DNA of 64,000 bases, from assembly GCA_913063035.1 (NCBI GenBank), contig CAJXYS010000002.1, positions 62,001 through 126,000 on the forward strand, read 5' to 3'. This document shows positions 54,441 through 63,642 of the stretch, one piece after another. Under the pieces are notes generated by a model, which searched no databases, had not been told where the DNA came from, and saw nothing but the letters and a program-made list of their open reading frames with translations. The translations under genes and the position numbers were made by a program. Every line of letters begins with the position of its first letter. The first letter of the stretch is position 1. The DNA is from an uncultured Maritimibacter sp. Its GTDB lineage: Bacteria > Pseudomonadota > Alphaproteobacteria > Rhodobacterales > Rhodobacteraceae.

Positions 54441-54467
54441 GAAAGGCCCGCCCCCGGCGGGCCTTTC
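54441..54467. terminator. Terminator after etfA
   Basis: GAAAGGCCCGCC-CCC-GGCGGGCCTTTC, a near-perfect 12-base stem with a three-base loop, followed by CCGTTTC. A/T pairs at the stem base work as a short U- or A-tract in either direction. It lies between convergent etfA and the DUF6473 gene and likely serves both. Confidence 0.85.
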
Positions 54468-54472
54468 CCGTT

Positions 54473-55279
54473 TCAGACCGCGAGGCGGCGCAGCGGGCCG
54501 ACAAGCGCCTCGGCGGCGACCCGGTGGGCCTCGGGGGGAAGGACCTGCATCGCGGCGGTGCGCTCGGCGTCGGCGAAGACCATGCCCGCGGGAACCCGGT
54601 CCGCCGGCATGCGCGGCACGACGCATTCGACATAGTCCGAGACCAGGGGGCGCATCTCGTCCACCATTGCCCGCGTGATGAACAGCGGATCGCCGCCCAG
54701 GCCCTGCCGCGGCATCACCGCATCCGGCCAGCGGGCCGAGAGCCAGAGGAGAACCGTCGGCGTCTCGATCCGCCCGAGCAGCACCCGCATCCGGGCGATC
54801 CAGGCGGTGCGCAACTCGGCCAGGACGGTCACGAACTGATCCGGGTCACGCCCGCGCAGCACCCCGAGCAAATGCCGGGTGAAGTGGAAATCCGCGAAAT
54901 CGACCCGCGGGTAAAGCGACTGGAGCCCGGCCCCCGCCCGGATGAACCGGTCATTCCGTCGGGGATGGACGGTATAGTACCTGTTCGACTGGTTATGCGC
55001 GCCCATCACGGCGACCACGGTCACCACCGCCCGCCCCGCCACGCGCTGGACCTCGGGATCGTTGAGGAACCGGTCGAGGCCCGCATTGACGCAGCCGAGA
55101 TTCACGCAGCCGATCCCCAGGGAGTTGCGCAGCAACGCCGGATAGGGCCGCCTGATGAACTTGCCATGTGTCTCCGTCGCGCCGATGAAGGCGCAGTACG
55201 GCCCGTCGCGCGACAGGCGCCCGCCAGGCCCGGTCAGGGACCGCTCCGTGGCCGCGCCGCCGGAAAACCGGTTGAACAT
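54473..55279 (-). CDS. DUF6473 family protein
   Basis: A 268-aa protein of a Rhodobacteraceae-rich family (DUF6473) with unknown function. Conserved pieces are GPYCAFIGATETHGKFIRRP, GIGCVNLGCVNAGLDRFLND, VVAVMGAHNQSNRYYTVHPR and DFADFHFTRHLLGVL. The FIGATET and NLGCVNAG blocks resemble an SGNH/GDSL-like fold, but no clear catalytic triad was identified. AAGGGG about eight bases before ATG 55279 sets the start over a GTG at 55288. It is divergent from 3-hydroxybutyryl-CoA dehydrogenase. Confidence 0.78.
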   Translation of the reverse strand: MFNRFSGGAATERSLTGPGGRLSRDGPYCAFIGATETHGKFIRRPYPALLRNSLGIGCVNLGCVNAGLDRFLNDPEVQRVAGRAVVTVVAVMGAHNQSNRYYTVHPRRNDRFIRAGAGLQSLYPRVDFADFHFTRHLLGVLRGRDPDQFVTVLAELRTAWIARMRVLLGRIETPTVLLWLSARWPDAVMPRQGLGGDPLFITRAMVDEMRPLVSDYVECVVPRMPADRVPAGMVFADAERTAAMQVLPPEAHRVAAEALVGPLRRLAV

Positions 55280-55390
55280 CGATTCCACCCCTTTCTCACC
55301 CGGGGAGGAGCATTCCCCACGCGTCTTTCCGAAGCCTTAAGACCTGTATTTGCGTCAAATCCCGGGTAGTCTTCCGACTTGAACCCGCTT

Positions 55391-55414
55391 GGCCGCACTG
55401 CATATGGTGCGGCC
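55391..55414. promoter_or_regulatory. Inverted repeat upstream of 3-hydroxybutyryl-CoA dehydrogenase gene
   Basis: GGCCGCAC-N8-GTGCGGCC with perfect eight-base arms around TGCATATG, 25 bases before the dehydrogenase start codon. It could be an operator or a 5'-UTR hairpin. The rest of the 159-base gap (55280-55438) shows no other clear element. Confidence 0.45.
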
Positions 55415-55438
55415 CAGATCAGCGCTGCGGAGAACAGG

Positions 55439-56314
55439 ATGGAAATCAAGAAGGTCGGCGTCGTCGGGGCGGGACAGATGGGCAACGGGATCGCCCATGT
55501 CTTTGCCGCGGCAGGGTATGACGTGCTGATGCATGACATTTCCGAGGACGCGCTCGACAAGGCCATGGGCATCATCAGGAAGAATCTCTCCCGACAGGTT
55601 CAGCGCGAGAAGCTGTCCGAGGCGGATATGAACGCCGCGCTCGAGCACATCGCGACAACCACGACCCTGTCGGATCTCGGGCCGAGCGACCTGATCATCG
55701 AGGCCGCGACAGAACGCGAATCGGTCAAGACCGCGATCTTCGAGGATCTTCTGCCGCATCTGAAGCCCGACACGATCCTGACCTCGAACACGTCCTCGAT
55801 CTCGATCACCCGGCTTGCCAGTCGCACGGATCGCCCCGGCAAGTTCATGGGCTTCCATTTCATGAACCCGGTGCCGGTGATGCAGCTGGTGGAACTGATC
55901 CGCGGCATCGCGACGGACCGCGAGACCTACGACGTCCTTCTCGGCGTGGTCGAGAAGCTCGGCAAGACCGCCGCGAGCGCCGAGGACTTTCCCGCCTTCA
56001 TCGTCAACCGCATCCTGATGCCGATGATCAACGAGGCGGTCTACACGCTCTACGAGGGCGTGGGCAGCGTGGAGTCGATCGACCAGTCGATGAAGCTGGG
56101 GGCCAACCACCCGATGGGGCCGCTGGAGCTGGCCGATTTCATCGGGCTCGACACCTGCCTCGCGATCATGAACGTCCTGCATGACGGCCTGGCCGACACG
56201 AAGTACCGGCCCTGCCCGCTCTTGACGAAATACGTCGAGGCCGGCTGGCTCGGCCGCAAGACCGAGCGCGGCTTCTACGACTATCGCGGCGAGACGCCGG
56301 TCCCGACGCGCTGA
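55439..56314 (+). CDS. 3-hydroxybutyryl-CoA dehydrogenase
   Basis: A 291-aa NAD-dependent L-3-hydroxyacyl-CoA dehydrogenase. The Rossmann site is VGVVGAGQMGNGIAHVFAAA. The catalytic His lies in GFHFMNPVPVMQLVELIRG, and the Glu/Asn region in VNRILMPMINEAV; the end is WLGRKTERGFYDY. It would oxidise 3-hydroxybutyryl-CoA (or run the reverse) in butyrate, fatty-acid or ethylmalonyl-CoA-linked metabolism, with etfBA nearby carrying the electrons of the acyl-CoA dehydrogenase step. GGAG six bases before ATG 55439 sets the start. Confidence 0.92.
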   Translation: MEIKKVGVVGAGQMGNGIAHVFAAAGYDVLMHDISEDALDKAMGIIRKNLSRQVQREKLSEADMNAALEHIATTTTLSDLGPSDLIIEAATERESVKTAIFEDLLPHLKPDTILTSNTSSISITRLASRTDRPGKFMGFHFMNPVPVMQLVELIRGIATDRETYDVLLGVVEKLGKTAASAEDFPAFIVNRILMPMINEAVYTLYEGVGSVESIDQSMKLGANHPMGPLELADFIGLDTCLAIMNVLHDGLADTKYRPCPLLTKYVEAGWLGRKTERGFYDYRGETPVPTR

Positions 56315-56317
56315 GGA

Positions 56318-57208
56318 TCAGTCCTCGCGCAGCGCCAGCGTGAGGTCGCGCAGATGCGCCATGAACCCGCGCGGGTTCCCAGCCCAGGGCGCGATCTCGT
56401 CGCGCCCGATCGGCCGTCCGATCACCGGTTTCTGCGGCTTTCGGCGCGCATGGGCGATCTCGTGCAGAAGCAGCCCCTGCCGCAGGGTAAGCGACACCTG
56501 GTGCGCCATCTGGAACCAGCGGCTGTTCTGTCCCGGGAAATAGATCGGCAGAACCTGCGCCTCGCTCTTCAGGATCATCTTCGCGGTGAAGGGCAGCCAG
56601 TCCGATTCCAAGGCATCCTCGAACCAGCCCGGCGCGGTGGCGACGCCGCCGGCCGGGAACAGGATGATGACGCCGCCCTCGGCCAGATGTTCCATCGCGC
56701 GCTTGCGCATCTCGATATTCATGCGGGCGGCATCGGGTTCGTGCGGGAAGCTGACCGGCAGCATGTGGTACTGGATCTCGGGCACGTTGGTCAGCAGAGA
56801 GCGGGTCAGGATCTTGAAATCGCTGCGCACGCGGCCGACGAGTTCGGCCAGCACCATGCCGTCCACCAGACCATGCGGATGGTTGGCGACCACGACCAGC
56901 GGCCCGGTTTCGGGGATCTGCGCGATCTGCGCATCGGGGGTCTGCAGGTCGATCTCGAGCAGGTCCAGCGCCTTGCCCCAGAAGCTCTGCCCCGGCTTGC
57001 GGCCCGTCCTCTCGAACTTCCGCACCAGCCGCAGCAGCGTCAGCTTGCCGGTCATCCATTCGACCGCGCGGATCGTGTTGGCCTTCAGCGGGTTCGTGAA
57101 GGTTCCGGCATAGGAGAGGTTGCGCCCGTCGTAAGGCTCGTAATTGGCCGCCTCCAGGGCGGGCTCGGGGGCCCATTCGGCGGTGTCGGGCTCGGTGTCG
57201 GGCTTCAT
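56318..57208 (-). CDS. Lysophospholipid acyltransferase family protein
   Basis: A 296-aa PlsC-like acyltransferase. The active-site block is VVVANHPHGLVDGMVLAEL, where the catalytic His and Asp follow the NHPxGxxDG form found in the hemolysin/OlsA-like branch, rather than the usual H-x4-D. The later block is VIILFPAGGVATAPGWFEDA, with the acyl-acceptor-binding FPxG. It may acylate a lysolipid or ornithine lipid; the exact substrate is unknown. It is convergent with the dehydrogenase gene, stops three bases apart, and lies just after the HPr gene on the same strand. Confidence 0.85.
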   Translation of the reverse strand: MKPDTEPDTAEWAPEPALEAANYEPYDGRNLSYAGTFTNPLKANTIRAVEWMTGKLTLLRLVRKFERTGRKPGQSFWGKALDLLEIDLQTPDAQIAQIPETGPLVVVANHPHGLVDGMVLAELVGRVRSDFKILTRSLLTNVPEIQYHMLPVSFPHEPDAARMNIEMRKRAMEHLAEGGVIILFPAGGVATAPGWFEDALESDWLPFTAKMILKSEAQVLPIYFPGQNSRWFQMAHQVSLTLRQGLLLHEIAHARRKPQKPVIGRPIGRDEIAPWAGNPRGFMAHLRDLTLALRED

Positions 57209-57225
57209 GCGGTTCCGCCTAGGGT

Positions 57226-57501
57226 TCAGAAATCCTCGCCGAAGCGATCCGCCACGAGGGTTTCGAGGGCATCGGCCAGCGCGGCGGCCTCGGGGCCATG
57301 GGTCCGGACCTCAATAATGCTTCCCTTGTCGGCTGCCAACATCAAAAGGCCCATGATGGAATCCCCCGAGGCCGACATGCCGTCCTTGGCCACCTCGGCA
57401 CCGGCATCGAAGCGCTCGACGGTTTCCACGAACTTGGCCGAGGCACGCGCGTGCAGGCCCTTCTCGTTCACGATTTTCAGCTGGCGCGTCACCGTTCCCA
57501 T
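57226..57501 (-). CDS. ptsH: HPr phosphocarrier protein
   Basis: A 91-aa HPr. The active His is in KGLHARASAKFVETV (near residue 17), and the Ser region SASGDSIMGLLMLAAD holds the site that HprK would phosphorylate. With EIIA-Man, HprK and RapZ next to it, and no sugar permease, it belongs to a regulatory PTS typical of alphaproteobacteria. Enzyme I is not in the window. The ATG follows the EIIA stop by two bases. Confidence 0.93.
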   Translation of the reverse strand: MGTVTRQLKIVNEKGLHARASAKFVETVERFDAGAEVAKDGMSASGDSIMGLLMLAADKGSIIEVRTHGPEAAALADALETLVADRFGEDF

Positions 57502-57503
57502 TC

Positions 57504-57896
57504 CTATCCCGGCAGCCCGTCGAAGCTGTCGATGTATTTCCGGCCCGCCTCCATCGCCGTGGCGACCGCGTCGGTCACGGACATGCCCCGCGACTTGGCC
57601 AGCTTGATGAGCATGGGAAGGTTCGCACCGTAGAGAATCTTGCGGTCGTCCGGGGCGCAGGCCCGGAGCGACAGGTTCGACGGCGAGCCGCCGAACATGT
57701 CGGTCACCACGATGACGCCGTCGCCGGTATCCACCGCGTCGGCCGCGTCGCAGATCTCCGCCTGCTTCGTCAGGCGGTCATGATCTTCCTCTATGGAGAT
57801 CGCCCTGATGCCGGGCTGCTGGCCCACGACGTGCTCGACCGCGGAAAGATACTCCTTGGCCAGGCCCCCATGCGCCACGATGACGATCCCGATCAA
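57504..57896 (-). CDS. PTS EIIA component, mannose type
   Basis: A 130-aa EIIA-Man protein. It begins IGIVIVAHGGLAKEYLSAVE, with the phospho-His near residue 9, and has VVTDMFGGSPSNLSLRA as the family block. No IIB/IIC permease is linked, so it likely acts as a regulatory phosphate acceptor from HPr, as in other alphaproteobacteria. The start is TTG at 57896 with AAGGTG ahead, six bases after the rapZ stop. Confidence 0.9.
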   Translation of the reverse strand: MIGIVIVAHGGLAKEYLSAVEHVVGQQPGIRAISIEEDHDRLTKQAEICDAADAVDTGDGVIVVTDMFGGSPSNLSLRACAPDDRKILYGANLPMLIKLAKSRGMSVTDAVATAMEAGRKYIDSFDGLPG

Positions 57897-57902
57897 CCGC
57901 TG

Positions 57903-58817
57903 TCACCTTGTACCTTGATGCTGCGCGCCCCCCGCACGCCGTTCGAGTTCACGGTGCCTTATAGACACTTGCCACCCCGCCTGTGCAAGCGTATTTGCCA
58001 GCTTTTCAGCCACGGCGACCGATCTGTGTTGCCCGCCGGTGCACCCCAGCGCGACCGTGAGATGGCTTTTTCCCTCGTCGCGATAGGCCGGCAGCAGCGA
58101 CGCGACGAGCCCGGACATCCGTTCGAAGAAGTCGGCGAATCTCGTGTCCTTCTCGATATAGGCGGCGACCGGGGCGTCGCGCCCGTCGAGGCCGCGCAGG
58201 TCCTCTTCCCAGTGCGGGTTGTTCAGGAACCGGCAGTCGAAGACCAGGTCGGCCCCGCGCGGCACGCCCCGCTTGTAGGAAAAGGACTGCACCGACACGG
58301 CCAGCCGCTGCCCGCGTTCGGCACCGAACCAGCGGCCCATTTCCGCGCGCAGGTCATGGGGCGACATCTCGGTCGTGTCGACCAGCAGATCCGCCCTGTC
58401 GCGTACCGGGCGCAGGATCTCGAACTCGCGCTCGATACCGACGCCCGGCGCCTCTGCCGGGGCAAGCGGGTGGCGCCGCCGGGTTTCCGAGAACCGGCGC
58501 AGCAGCGTATCGGCGTCGCAGTCGACATAGATGAGCTGGGCCAGAACCGCGGGGTTCCGGGCGAGCCGGTCCATGGTCTCGACCAGCCGGGCGGTTTCGA
58601 AATCGCGGTTCCGGGCATCGACGCCCAGCGCCAGCGGGCGATCGAGCGGCGGACCGGCGAGAAGGCGCGGCAACAGGGAAAGCGGCAGGTTGTCGATGGC
58701 CTCGAACCCGAGATCCTCGAGCGCCCGGATCGCGGTGGTCCGGCCCGCACCGGACGGGCCGGTGACGATGACCAGTTCCTGTTCCACCTGCGCGTTGGTC
58801 CGGTCCGGGCCGGTCAT
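57903..58817 (-). CDS. rapZ: RNase adapter RapZ
   Basis: A 304-aa RapZ (YvcJ) family NTPase. In E. coli it guides RNase E to the sRNA GlmZ and senses glucosamine 6-phosphate. The P-loop reads [20 protein letters not shown], with Arg in place of the usual Lys, followed by [12 protein letters not shown]. The C-terminal RNA-binding part has [20 protein letters not shown] and [16 protein letters not shown]. The start at ATG 58817 follows AAGGAG. It lies two bases after the hprK stop, so the regulatory PTS genes form one unit. Confidence 0.92.
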   Translation of the reverse strand: MTGPDRTNAQVEQELVIVTGPSGAGRTTAIRALEDLGFEAIDNLPLSLLPRLLAGPPLDRPLALGVDARNRDFETARLVETMDRLARNPAVLAQLIYVDCDADTLLRRFSETRRRHPLAPAEAPGVGIEREFEILRPVRDRADLLVDTTEMSPHDLRAEMGRWFGAERGQRLAVSVQSFSYKRGVPRGADLVFDCRFLNNPHWEEDLRGLDGRDAPVAAYIEKDTRFADFFERMSGLVASLLPAYRDEGKSHLTVALGCTGGQHRSVAVAEKLANTLAQAGWQVSIRHRELERRAGGAQHQGTR

Positions 58818-58819
58818 GG

Positions 58820-59251
58820 TCAGTCGCTCCTTCCGTACAGAAGATAATGTCGAAGAGCGGCCGGGAAATGACCCCCCTGCTGCCCGGATATCACTTCGAC
58901 GTGATGGCCGAATACCGCAATCGTCTCCGGTTCCGGCAGGCGGGCCGGCGGCCCGCGATCCATGTCGACCACCAGCGCGAGCGGCGCCTCGGTGATCGCA
59001 CCGGCGTTGAGAATGCCGATGCCGCGCGCTTCGATGCGCCCGCGGATGGTGTCGGGCGCGCTCAGCCAGGGCCGCCCATCGCGAAGCGCGACCACGGTCC
59101 GGTCGTCGGCGATCAGCACGCCCCCGAGCGCCAGCAGGGCAAGCGCGAGCGTGGATTTTCCGCTGCCCGCCGCACCGCGGATCAGGACGCCGCGGCCGTC
59201 GACGGCCACGGAACTGGCATGCAGGATATCGCGCGGGGCGTCCGGACTCAC
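58820..59251 (-). CDS. hprK: HPr kinase/phosphatase, short alphaproteobacterial form
   Basis: A 143-aa protein consisting only of the catalytic C-terminal part of HprK. The P-loop is [20 protein letters not shown], and RGIGILNAG matches the HprK signature. It lacks the N-terminal domain of the Gram-positive enzyme (about 310 aa), as usual in alphaproteobacteria. It would phosphorylate Ser of HPr encoded 1.3 kb downstream. It starts with GTG overlapping the chvG stop (GTGA), coupling it to the two-component system. Confidence 0.92.
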   Translation of the reverse strand: MSPDAPRDILHASSVAVDGRGVLIRGAAGSGKSTLALALLALGGVLIADDRTVVALRDGRPWLSAPDTIRGRIEARGIGILNAGAITEAPLALVVDMDRGPPARLPEPETIAVFGHHVEVISGQQGGHFPAALRHYLLYGRSD

Positions 59252-60981
59252 ACCGGCAGGCCGACGACGAAGCGCGCGCCCAGCGGCTCCGAGGTCGGAT
59301 CGGCATCGGTGGGTCTGATGTTCTCGGCCCAGATCACGCCGCCATGTGCCTCCACGATCTGCTTGGAGATCGCCAGACCCAGCCCGGAATGATTCCCGAA
59401 CTGGGTCTCCGGGCGTTCCGAGTAGAACCGGGTGAAGATCTTGGTCAGCGCGCTTTCGGGGATACCCGGACCGGTATCTTCGACCACGACGAGCACGCGG
59501 TTCTCGCGGCGCCGTGCCCAGACCCGAACCGCGTCGCCTTCTTCGCAGAAGGAAATGGCATTCGTCAGCAGGTTGACGAAGACCTGCGCCAGCCGCGCCT
59601 CGAGCCCCTGGATCACGATGGGTCGGTCCGGCAGGTCCGCGATGAACTCGACGCCTTCCTGCGCCGCCTCGGTCGCGTGGTAGCTTGCCAGCGAGCGCAG
59701 CAGTTTCAGCAGGTCGAAGGAGTCCATCTCTTCCTTGACCAGCTCGCTGTCGAGCCGCGAGGCCGCCGAGATGTCGGAAACCAGCCGGTCGAGGCGGCGC
59801 ACGTCATGCTCGATCACGTCGAGGAGGCGGCCGCGCTGGGATTCGTTGCGCGCGACCCGCATCGTGTCGACGGCAGAGCGCAGCGAGGACAGTGGATTCT
59901 TGAGCTCGTGGCTGACATCGGCCGCGAACTGCTCGTTGGCCTCGATCCGGTCATAGAGGGCGGTGACCATGCCGCGCAGCGCGCTCGAGAGCCGGCCGAT
60001 CTCGTCCGGGCGGGCCGACAGATCGGGGATTCGCACCCGGTGCGGGCTCATCTTGCGGGCGTTCTTGTCGCGCCCAAGCTCGGCGGCGGCGGCCAGGTCG
60101 CTCAGCGGGTTGGCGATGGTCGAGGCGAGAACCAGCGACAGCCCGATCGAGACCATGATCGCGATCACGAACATCTGCAGGACCTGCTCGCGCTCGAGCC
60201 GGACGAGGTGGTCGATCTCTCCGGCGGCGGTGGTCAGCGCCACAGCGCCCACGACGCGGTCGCCCTGCTGGATCGGGGCGGCCACGGCGAAGACGCTGTT
60301 GCCTTCGGTGTCGCGGGCGTTCCGGACCTCGGTCCGGCCACCGAGGGCCGCATCGATCAGCGTCCGGGCCATGTCCTCGGAATTGACCTCGGACCCTGTG
60401 GGGCCGTCCGCCGAGACAAGGCGCGCCAGCGCCTCCCATACGGTATTGAGGAAATCGGTGATGACGGTGCTGCCATCCCCCGGCAGCGTGTCGCCCAGCA
60501 GGTCCGGCGGGGGGCGGTTCGGCAGCTCGGCCGAGGCGGCGACCAGCGTCTCGTTCGTGTCGAAGACGAAAACCTCGACCCCGTGCAAAAGGGGCAGGTT
60601 CCCGAGCGTCTGGGTGGGCGAGATCCCGTCGGCGGCCTGAAAGGAAACCGGACCGAAGCGGGGCAGCTGGGCCTCGAAGATATCGGAGATCAGCCGCGCC
60701 TCGGTGACGAGCGCACGCTCGCGCTGAAGCACGAGGCTGTCGCGGAACGGGTTGAGATAGAGCACCCCCACCACCAGGATGATGAGGGCCAGGACGTTGA
60801 AGGTGACGATCTTGCGCGCCAGCGGCGAGCGGTTGAGCGCGACCCAGGTCCGCTTCGCGCGCTTCTCGCGCATCTCGTCCTCGACGCGCTCGCCGGAGCC
60901 TTCCCAATCCTCGCCGAGGACGATGTCGGCATCCTCGAGCGTCTCGGTCTCGTCAACGTCGAAGCGCGAGGATACGCTCAT
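59248..60981 (-). CDS. chvG: Sensor histidine kinase ChvG
   Basis: A 577-aa membrane kinase: cytoplasmic N-terminus, first helix ([18 protein letters not shown], about residues 58-75), a periplasmic domain to about 270, second helix ([17 protein letters not shown]), HAMP, the phospho-His in [20 protein letters not shown], and a HATPase domain ([36 protein letters not shown]). In Agrobacterium and Sinorhizobium ChvG-ChvI responds to acidity and envelope stress. Its ATG overlaps the chvI stop, and its stop overlaps the hprK start. Confidence 0.93.
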   Translation of the reverse strand: MSVSSRFDVDETETLEDADIVLGEDWEGSGERVEDEMREKRAKRTWVALNRSPLARKIVTFNVLALIILVVGVLYLNPFRDSLVLQRERALVTEARLISDIFEAQLPRFGPVSFQAADGISPTQTLGNLPLLHGVEVFVFDTNETLVAASAELPNRPPPDLLGDTLPGDGSTVITDFLNTVWEALARLVSADGPTGSEVNSEDMARTLIDAALGGRTEVRNARDTEGNSVFAVAAPIQQGDRVVGAVALTTAAGEIDHLVRLEREQVLQMFVIAIMVSIGLSLVLASTIANPLSDLAAAAELGRDKNARKMSPHRVRIPDLSARPDEIGRLSSALRGMVTALYDRIEANEQFAADVSHELKNPLSSLRSAVDTMRVARNESQRGRLLDVIEHDVRRLDRLVSDISAASRLDSELVKEEMDSFDLLKLLRSLASYHATEAAQEGVEFIADLPDRPIVIQGLEARLAQVFVNLLTNAISFCEEGDAVRVWARRRENRVLVVVEDTGPGIPESALTKIFTRFYSERPETQFGNHSGLGLAISKQIVEAHGGVIWAENIRPTDADPTSEPLGARFVVGLPV

Positions 60982-61679
60982 TCCTCGTTATACCTGTATC
61001 CGATGCCGTAGAGCGTCTCGATCGCCGAGAAGTCATCGTCGACCGACCGCATCTTCTTGCGGAGCCGCTTGATGTGGCTGTCGATGGTGCGGTCGTCGAC
61101 ATAGACCTGGTCGTCATAGGCGACGTCCATCAGCTGATCGCGGCTCTTGACGAAGCCGGGGCGCTGCGCAAGCGCCTGCAGCAGGAGAAACTCGGTCACC
61201 GTCAGCGACACGTTCCGTCCCTTCCAGGTCACGGTGTGGCGCAGCGGGTCCATGACCAGGTGGCCGCGGGTCATGACCTTCGCCTCCTCGGGGGGCTCGC
61301 CGCCATCGTTGGCGATCGCCTCCTGGCGGCGCAGCAGCGCGCGGATTCGTTCCACGAGCAGCCGCTGCGAGAAGGGCTTGCGCACGTAGTCGTCGGCCCC
61401 CATCCGAAGGCCCAGCACCTCGTCGATCTCGTCGTCCTTCGACGTCAGGAAGATCACCGGCATCGAGGTTTTCTGCCGCAGACGCTGCAGCAGGTCCATT
61501 CCGTCCATCCGGGGCATCTTGATGTCGAGGACGGCCATGTCGGGCAGCTTGCGGTTGAACGCGTCCAGCGCCGACTGCCCGTCGTTGTAGGTCTCCACCT
61601 CGAAGCCTTCGGCCTCGAGCGTGATGGCGACCGATGTCAGGATGTTCCGATCATCGTCGACCAATGCGATCGTTGACAT
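60978..61679 (-). CDS. chvI: Response regulator ChvI
   Basis: A 233-aa OmpR-family regulator. The receiver domain has [20 protein letters not shown], phospho-Asp in [13 protein letters not shown] and Lys in [16 protein letters not shown]. The C-terminal winged helix has [20 protein letters not shown]. It heads a run of six genes (chvI-chvG-hprK-rapZ-EIIA-HPr) and faces pckA across a 330-base control region. In Agrobacterium pckA was first found linked to chvGI, which supports the call. Confidence 0.95.
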   Translation of the reverse strand: MSTIALVDDDRNILTSVAITLEAEGFEVETYNDGQSALDAFNRKLPDMAVLDIKMPRMDGMDLLQRLRQKTSMPVIFLTSKDDEIDEVLGLRMGADDYVRKPFSQRLLVERIRALLRRQEAIANDGGEPPEEAKVMTRGHLVMDPLRHTVTWKGRNVSLTVTEFLLLQALAQRPGFVKSRDQLMDVAYDDQVYVDDRTIDSHIKRLRKKMRSVDDDFSAIETLYGIGYRYNEE

Positions 61680-62009
61680 GAAGCCATTCCTTGTTCTGCT
61701 CGCTCTGCCTCATTTTTTCCTTATTTTCCGTCTTACGCGGCGAGGAATCAATAATTTAGTTGCGAATCAGGGTAGGAACGCGGGGTGAATACACCCGATT
61801 CGGGTTAACCTATGACTAATTTGCCGCAGGCAGAGCTTCGCCAGCGCGAAAGAAATGGAAAGATGCGCCCTGTTTCCCTTTTGCCCGGGCATGCTATACG
61901 GGCGATGTTCCAGTCATTCGGAACAGCAGAGCGGCGCGGAATTGGCCCTTCGCGTCAAGACGTCAGTTGAAAGCCGGCGCAACGGATGCCGGCTGGCAGG
62001 AGCTTGCAG
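61680..62009. promoter_or_regulatory. chvI-pckA divergent control region
   Basis: A 330-base, relatively A/T-rich gap holding promoters for both genes. Palindromes seen: GGGTG-AATA-CACCC (61783-61796), CCCGA-T-TCGGG (61794-61804), GGTTAACC (61803-61810), TGCCCGGGCA (61882-61891), TGTTCC-N8-GGAACA (61906-61925) and GCCGGC-N9-GCCGGC (61973-61993). TATACG at 61895-61900 is a candidate -10 for pckA, without a clear -35. No small gene was seen. Confidence 0.6.
61906..61925. promoter_or_regulatory. Inverted repeat near predicted pckA transcription start
   Basis: TGTTCC-AGTCATTC-GGAACA, perfect six-base arms, five bases downstream of the TATACG candidate -10 box. This is where a repressor or a start-site hairpin could act on pckA. 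Confidence 0.5.
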
Positions 62010-63608
62010 ATGACAGAAGGACGCGTGAATCCAACCCAGTCGTTGGAAGCCCAGGGCATGTCGGAGCTGGGCACCGTCTATTACAACCTCATCGAGCCAG
62101 ATCTCGTCTCCGAAGCGGTCCGCCGCGGCGAGGGAACGCTTGGCCAGGGCGGCACCCTTCTCGTGACCACCGGCAAGCACACCGGGCGCTCGCCAAGGGA
62201 CAAGTTCGTGGTCGAGACCGCGAACGTCGCCGGCGACATCTGGTGGGAGAACAACGCGCCCATGGCGCCGGACGCCTTCGACCGGCTGCATGACGACATG
62301 ATCGCGCACATGAAGGGCCGCGACTATTTCGTACAGGATCTCTATGCCGGCGCCGACCCGACGCACCGTCTCGACGTGCGCGTGGTGACGGAACTCGCCT
62401 GGCACGGCCTCTTCATCCGCCACCTGCTGCGCCGTCCCGAACGCGCCGAACTCGACGGGTTCGTGCCGGAATTCACCATCATCAACTGCCCGTCCTTCTC
62501 GGCCGATCCCGACCGCCATGGCTGCCGCAGCGAGACCGTGATCGCGCTGAACTTCGAGAAGAACATGATCCTGATCGGCGGGAGCCAATACGCCGGCGAG
62601 AACAAGAAATCGGTCTTCTCGGCGCTGAACTACCTGCTGCCGGAAAAGGGCGTCATGCCGATGCACTGCTCGGCCAATCACGCTCCGGACAACCCGGCCG
62701 ACACGGCGGTCTTCTTCGGCCTGTCCGGCACCGGCAAGACGACGCTTTCGGCCGATCCGGCGCGCGTCCTGATCGGCGACGACGAGCACGGCTGGTCGGA
62801 GCGCGGCACGTTCAACTTCGAGGGCGGCTGCTACGCCAAGACCATCAGCCTCAGCGCCGAGGCCGAGCCCGAGATCTATGCCACGACGCAGAAATTCGCG
62901 ACCGTGATCGAGAACATGGTCTACGACCCCGAGACCAAGGATCTCGACTTCGAGGACGACACGCTGACGGCGAACATGCGCTGCGCCTACCCGCTGCACT
63001 ACATCTCGAACGCCTCCGACACGGCGCTTGGCGGGCATCCGCGCAACATCATCATGCTGACCTGCGACGCCTTCGGCGTGCTGCCCCCGATCGCGCGGCT
63101 GACCCCGGCGCAGGCGATGTATCACTTCCTGTCGGGCTTCACCTCGAAGGTGGCGGGCACCGAGCGCGGCGTGACCGAACCCGAGCCGACCTTTTCTACC
63201 TGTTTCGGCGCCCCCTTCATGCCGCGCCGGCCCGAGGTCTACGGCAAGCTTCTGCGCGACAAGATCGCCCGCCACGGCGCGACCTGCTGGCTGGTCAATA
63301 CCGGCTGGACCGGCGGCGCCTACGGCACCGGCTCGCGGATGCCGATCAAGGCCACCCGCGCGCTTCTGTCGGCGGCGCTCGACGGCTCTCTGGCCGATGC
63401 CACGTTCCGCAAGGATCCGAATTTCGGGTTCGAGGTTCCGATCGAGGTCGAGGACGTGGCCGATATCCTGCTCGACCCGCGCCGGACCTGGGAAGACCAG
63501 GACGCCTATGACGCGCAGGCCCGTAAGCTGGTGCAGATGTTCGCCGACAACTTCGCGCAGTACGAGGCCCATATCGACGACGACGTGAAGGCCGTGGCGA
63601 TCGGCTGA
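62010..63608 (+). CDS. pckA: Phosphoenolpyruvate carboxykinase (ATP)
   Basis: A 532-aa ATP-dependent PEPCK, converting oxaloacetate to PEP in gluconeogenesis. It has [15 protein letters not shown] for oxaloacetate binding, the kinase loop [29 protein letters not shown] with the metal Asp pair, and [23 protein letters not shown] seven bases before ATG 62010 sets the start. It is divergent from chvI and convergent with the TauE/SafE gene, with a hairpin between the latter two. Confidence 0.97.
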   Translation: MTEGRVNPTQSLEAQGMSELGTVYYNLIEPDLVSEAVRRGEGTLGQGGTLLVTTGKHTGRSPRDKFVVETANVAGDIWWENNAPMAPDAFDRLHDDMIAHMKGRDYFVQDLYAGADPTHRLDVRVVTELAWHGLFIRHLLRRPERAELDGFVPEFTIINCPSFSADPDRHGCRSETVIALNFEKNMILIGGSQYAGENKKSVFSALNYLLPEKGVMPMHCSANHAPDNPADTAVFFGLSGTGKTTLSADPARVLIGDDEHGWSERGTFNFEGGCYAKTISLSAEAEPEIYATTQKFATVIENMVYDPETKDLDFEDDTLTANMRCAYPLHYISNASDTALGGHPRNIIMLTCDAFGVLPPIARLTPAQAMYHFLSGFTSKVAGTERGVTEPEPTFSTCFGAPFMPRRPEVYGKLLRDKIARHGATCWLVNTGWTGGAYGTGSRMPIKATRALLSAALDGSLADATFRKDPNFGFEVPIEVEDVADILLDPRRTWEDQDAYDAQARKLVQMFADNFAQYEAHIDDDVKAVAIG

Positions 63609-63617
63609 CGGCCCGGC

Positions 63618-63639
63618 GCCCCCGCAGCCCGGCGGGGGC
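63618..63639. terminator. Bidirectional terminator between pckA and TauE/SafE gene
   Basis: GCCCCCGC-AGCCCG-GCGGGGGC, a perfect eight-base stem lying ten bases after the pckA stop and three before the permease stop on the other strand. It is likely to end both transcripts, although no T-run follows. Confidence 0.65.
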
Positions 63640-63642
63640 CCT

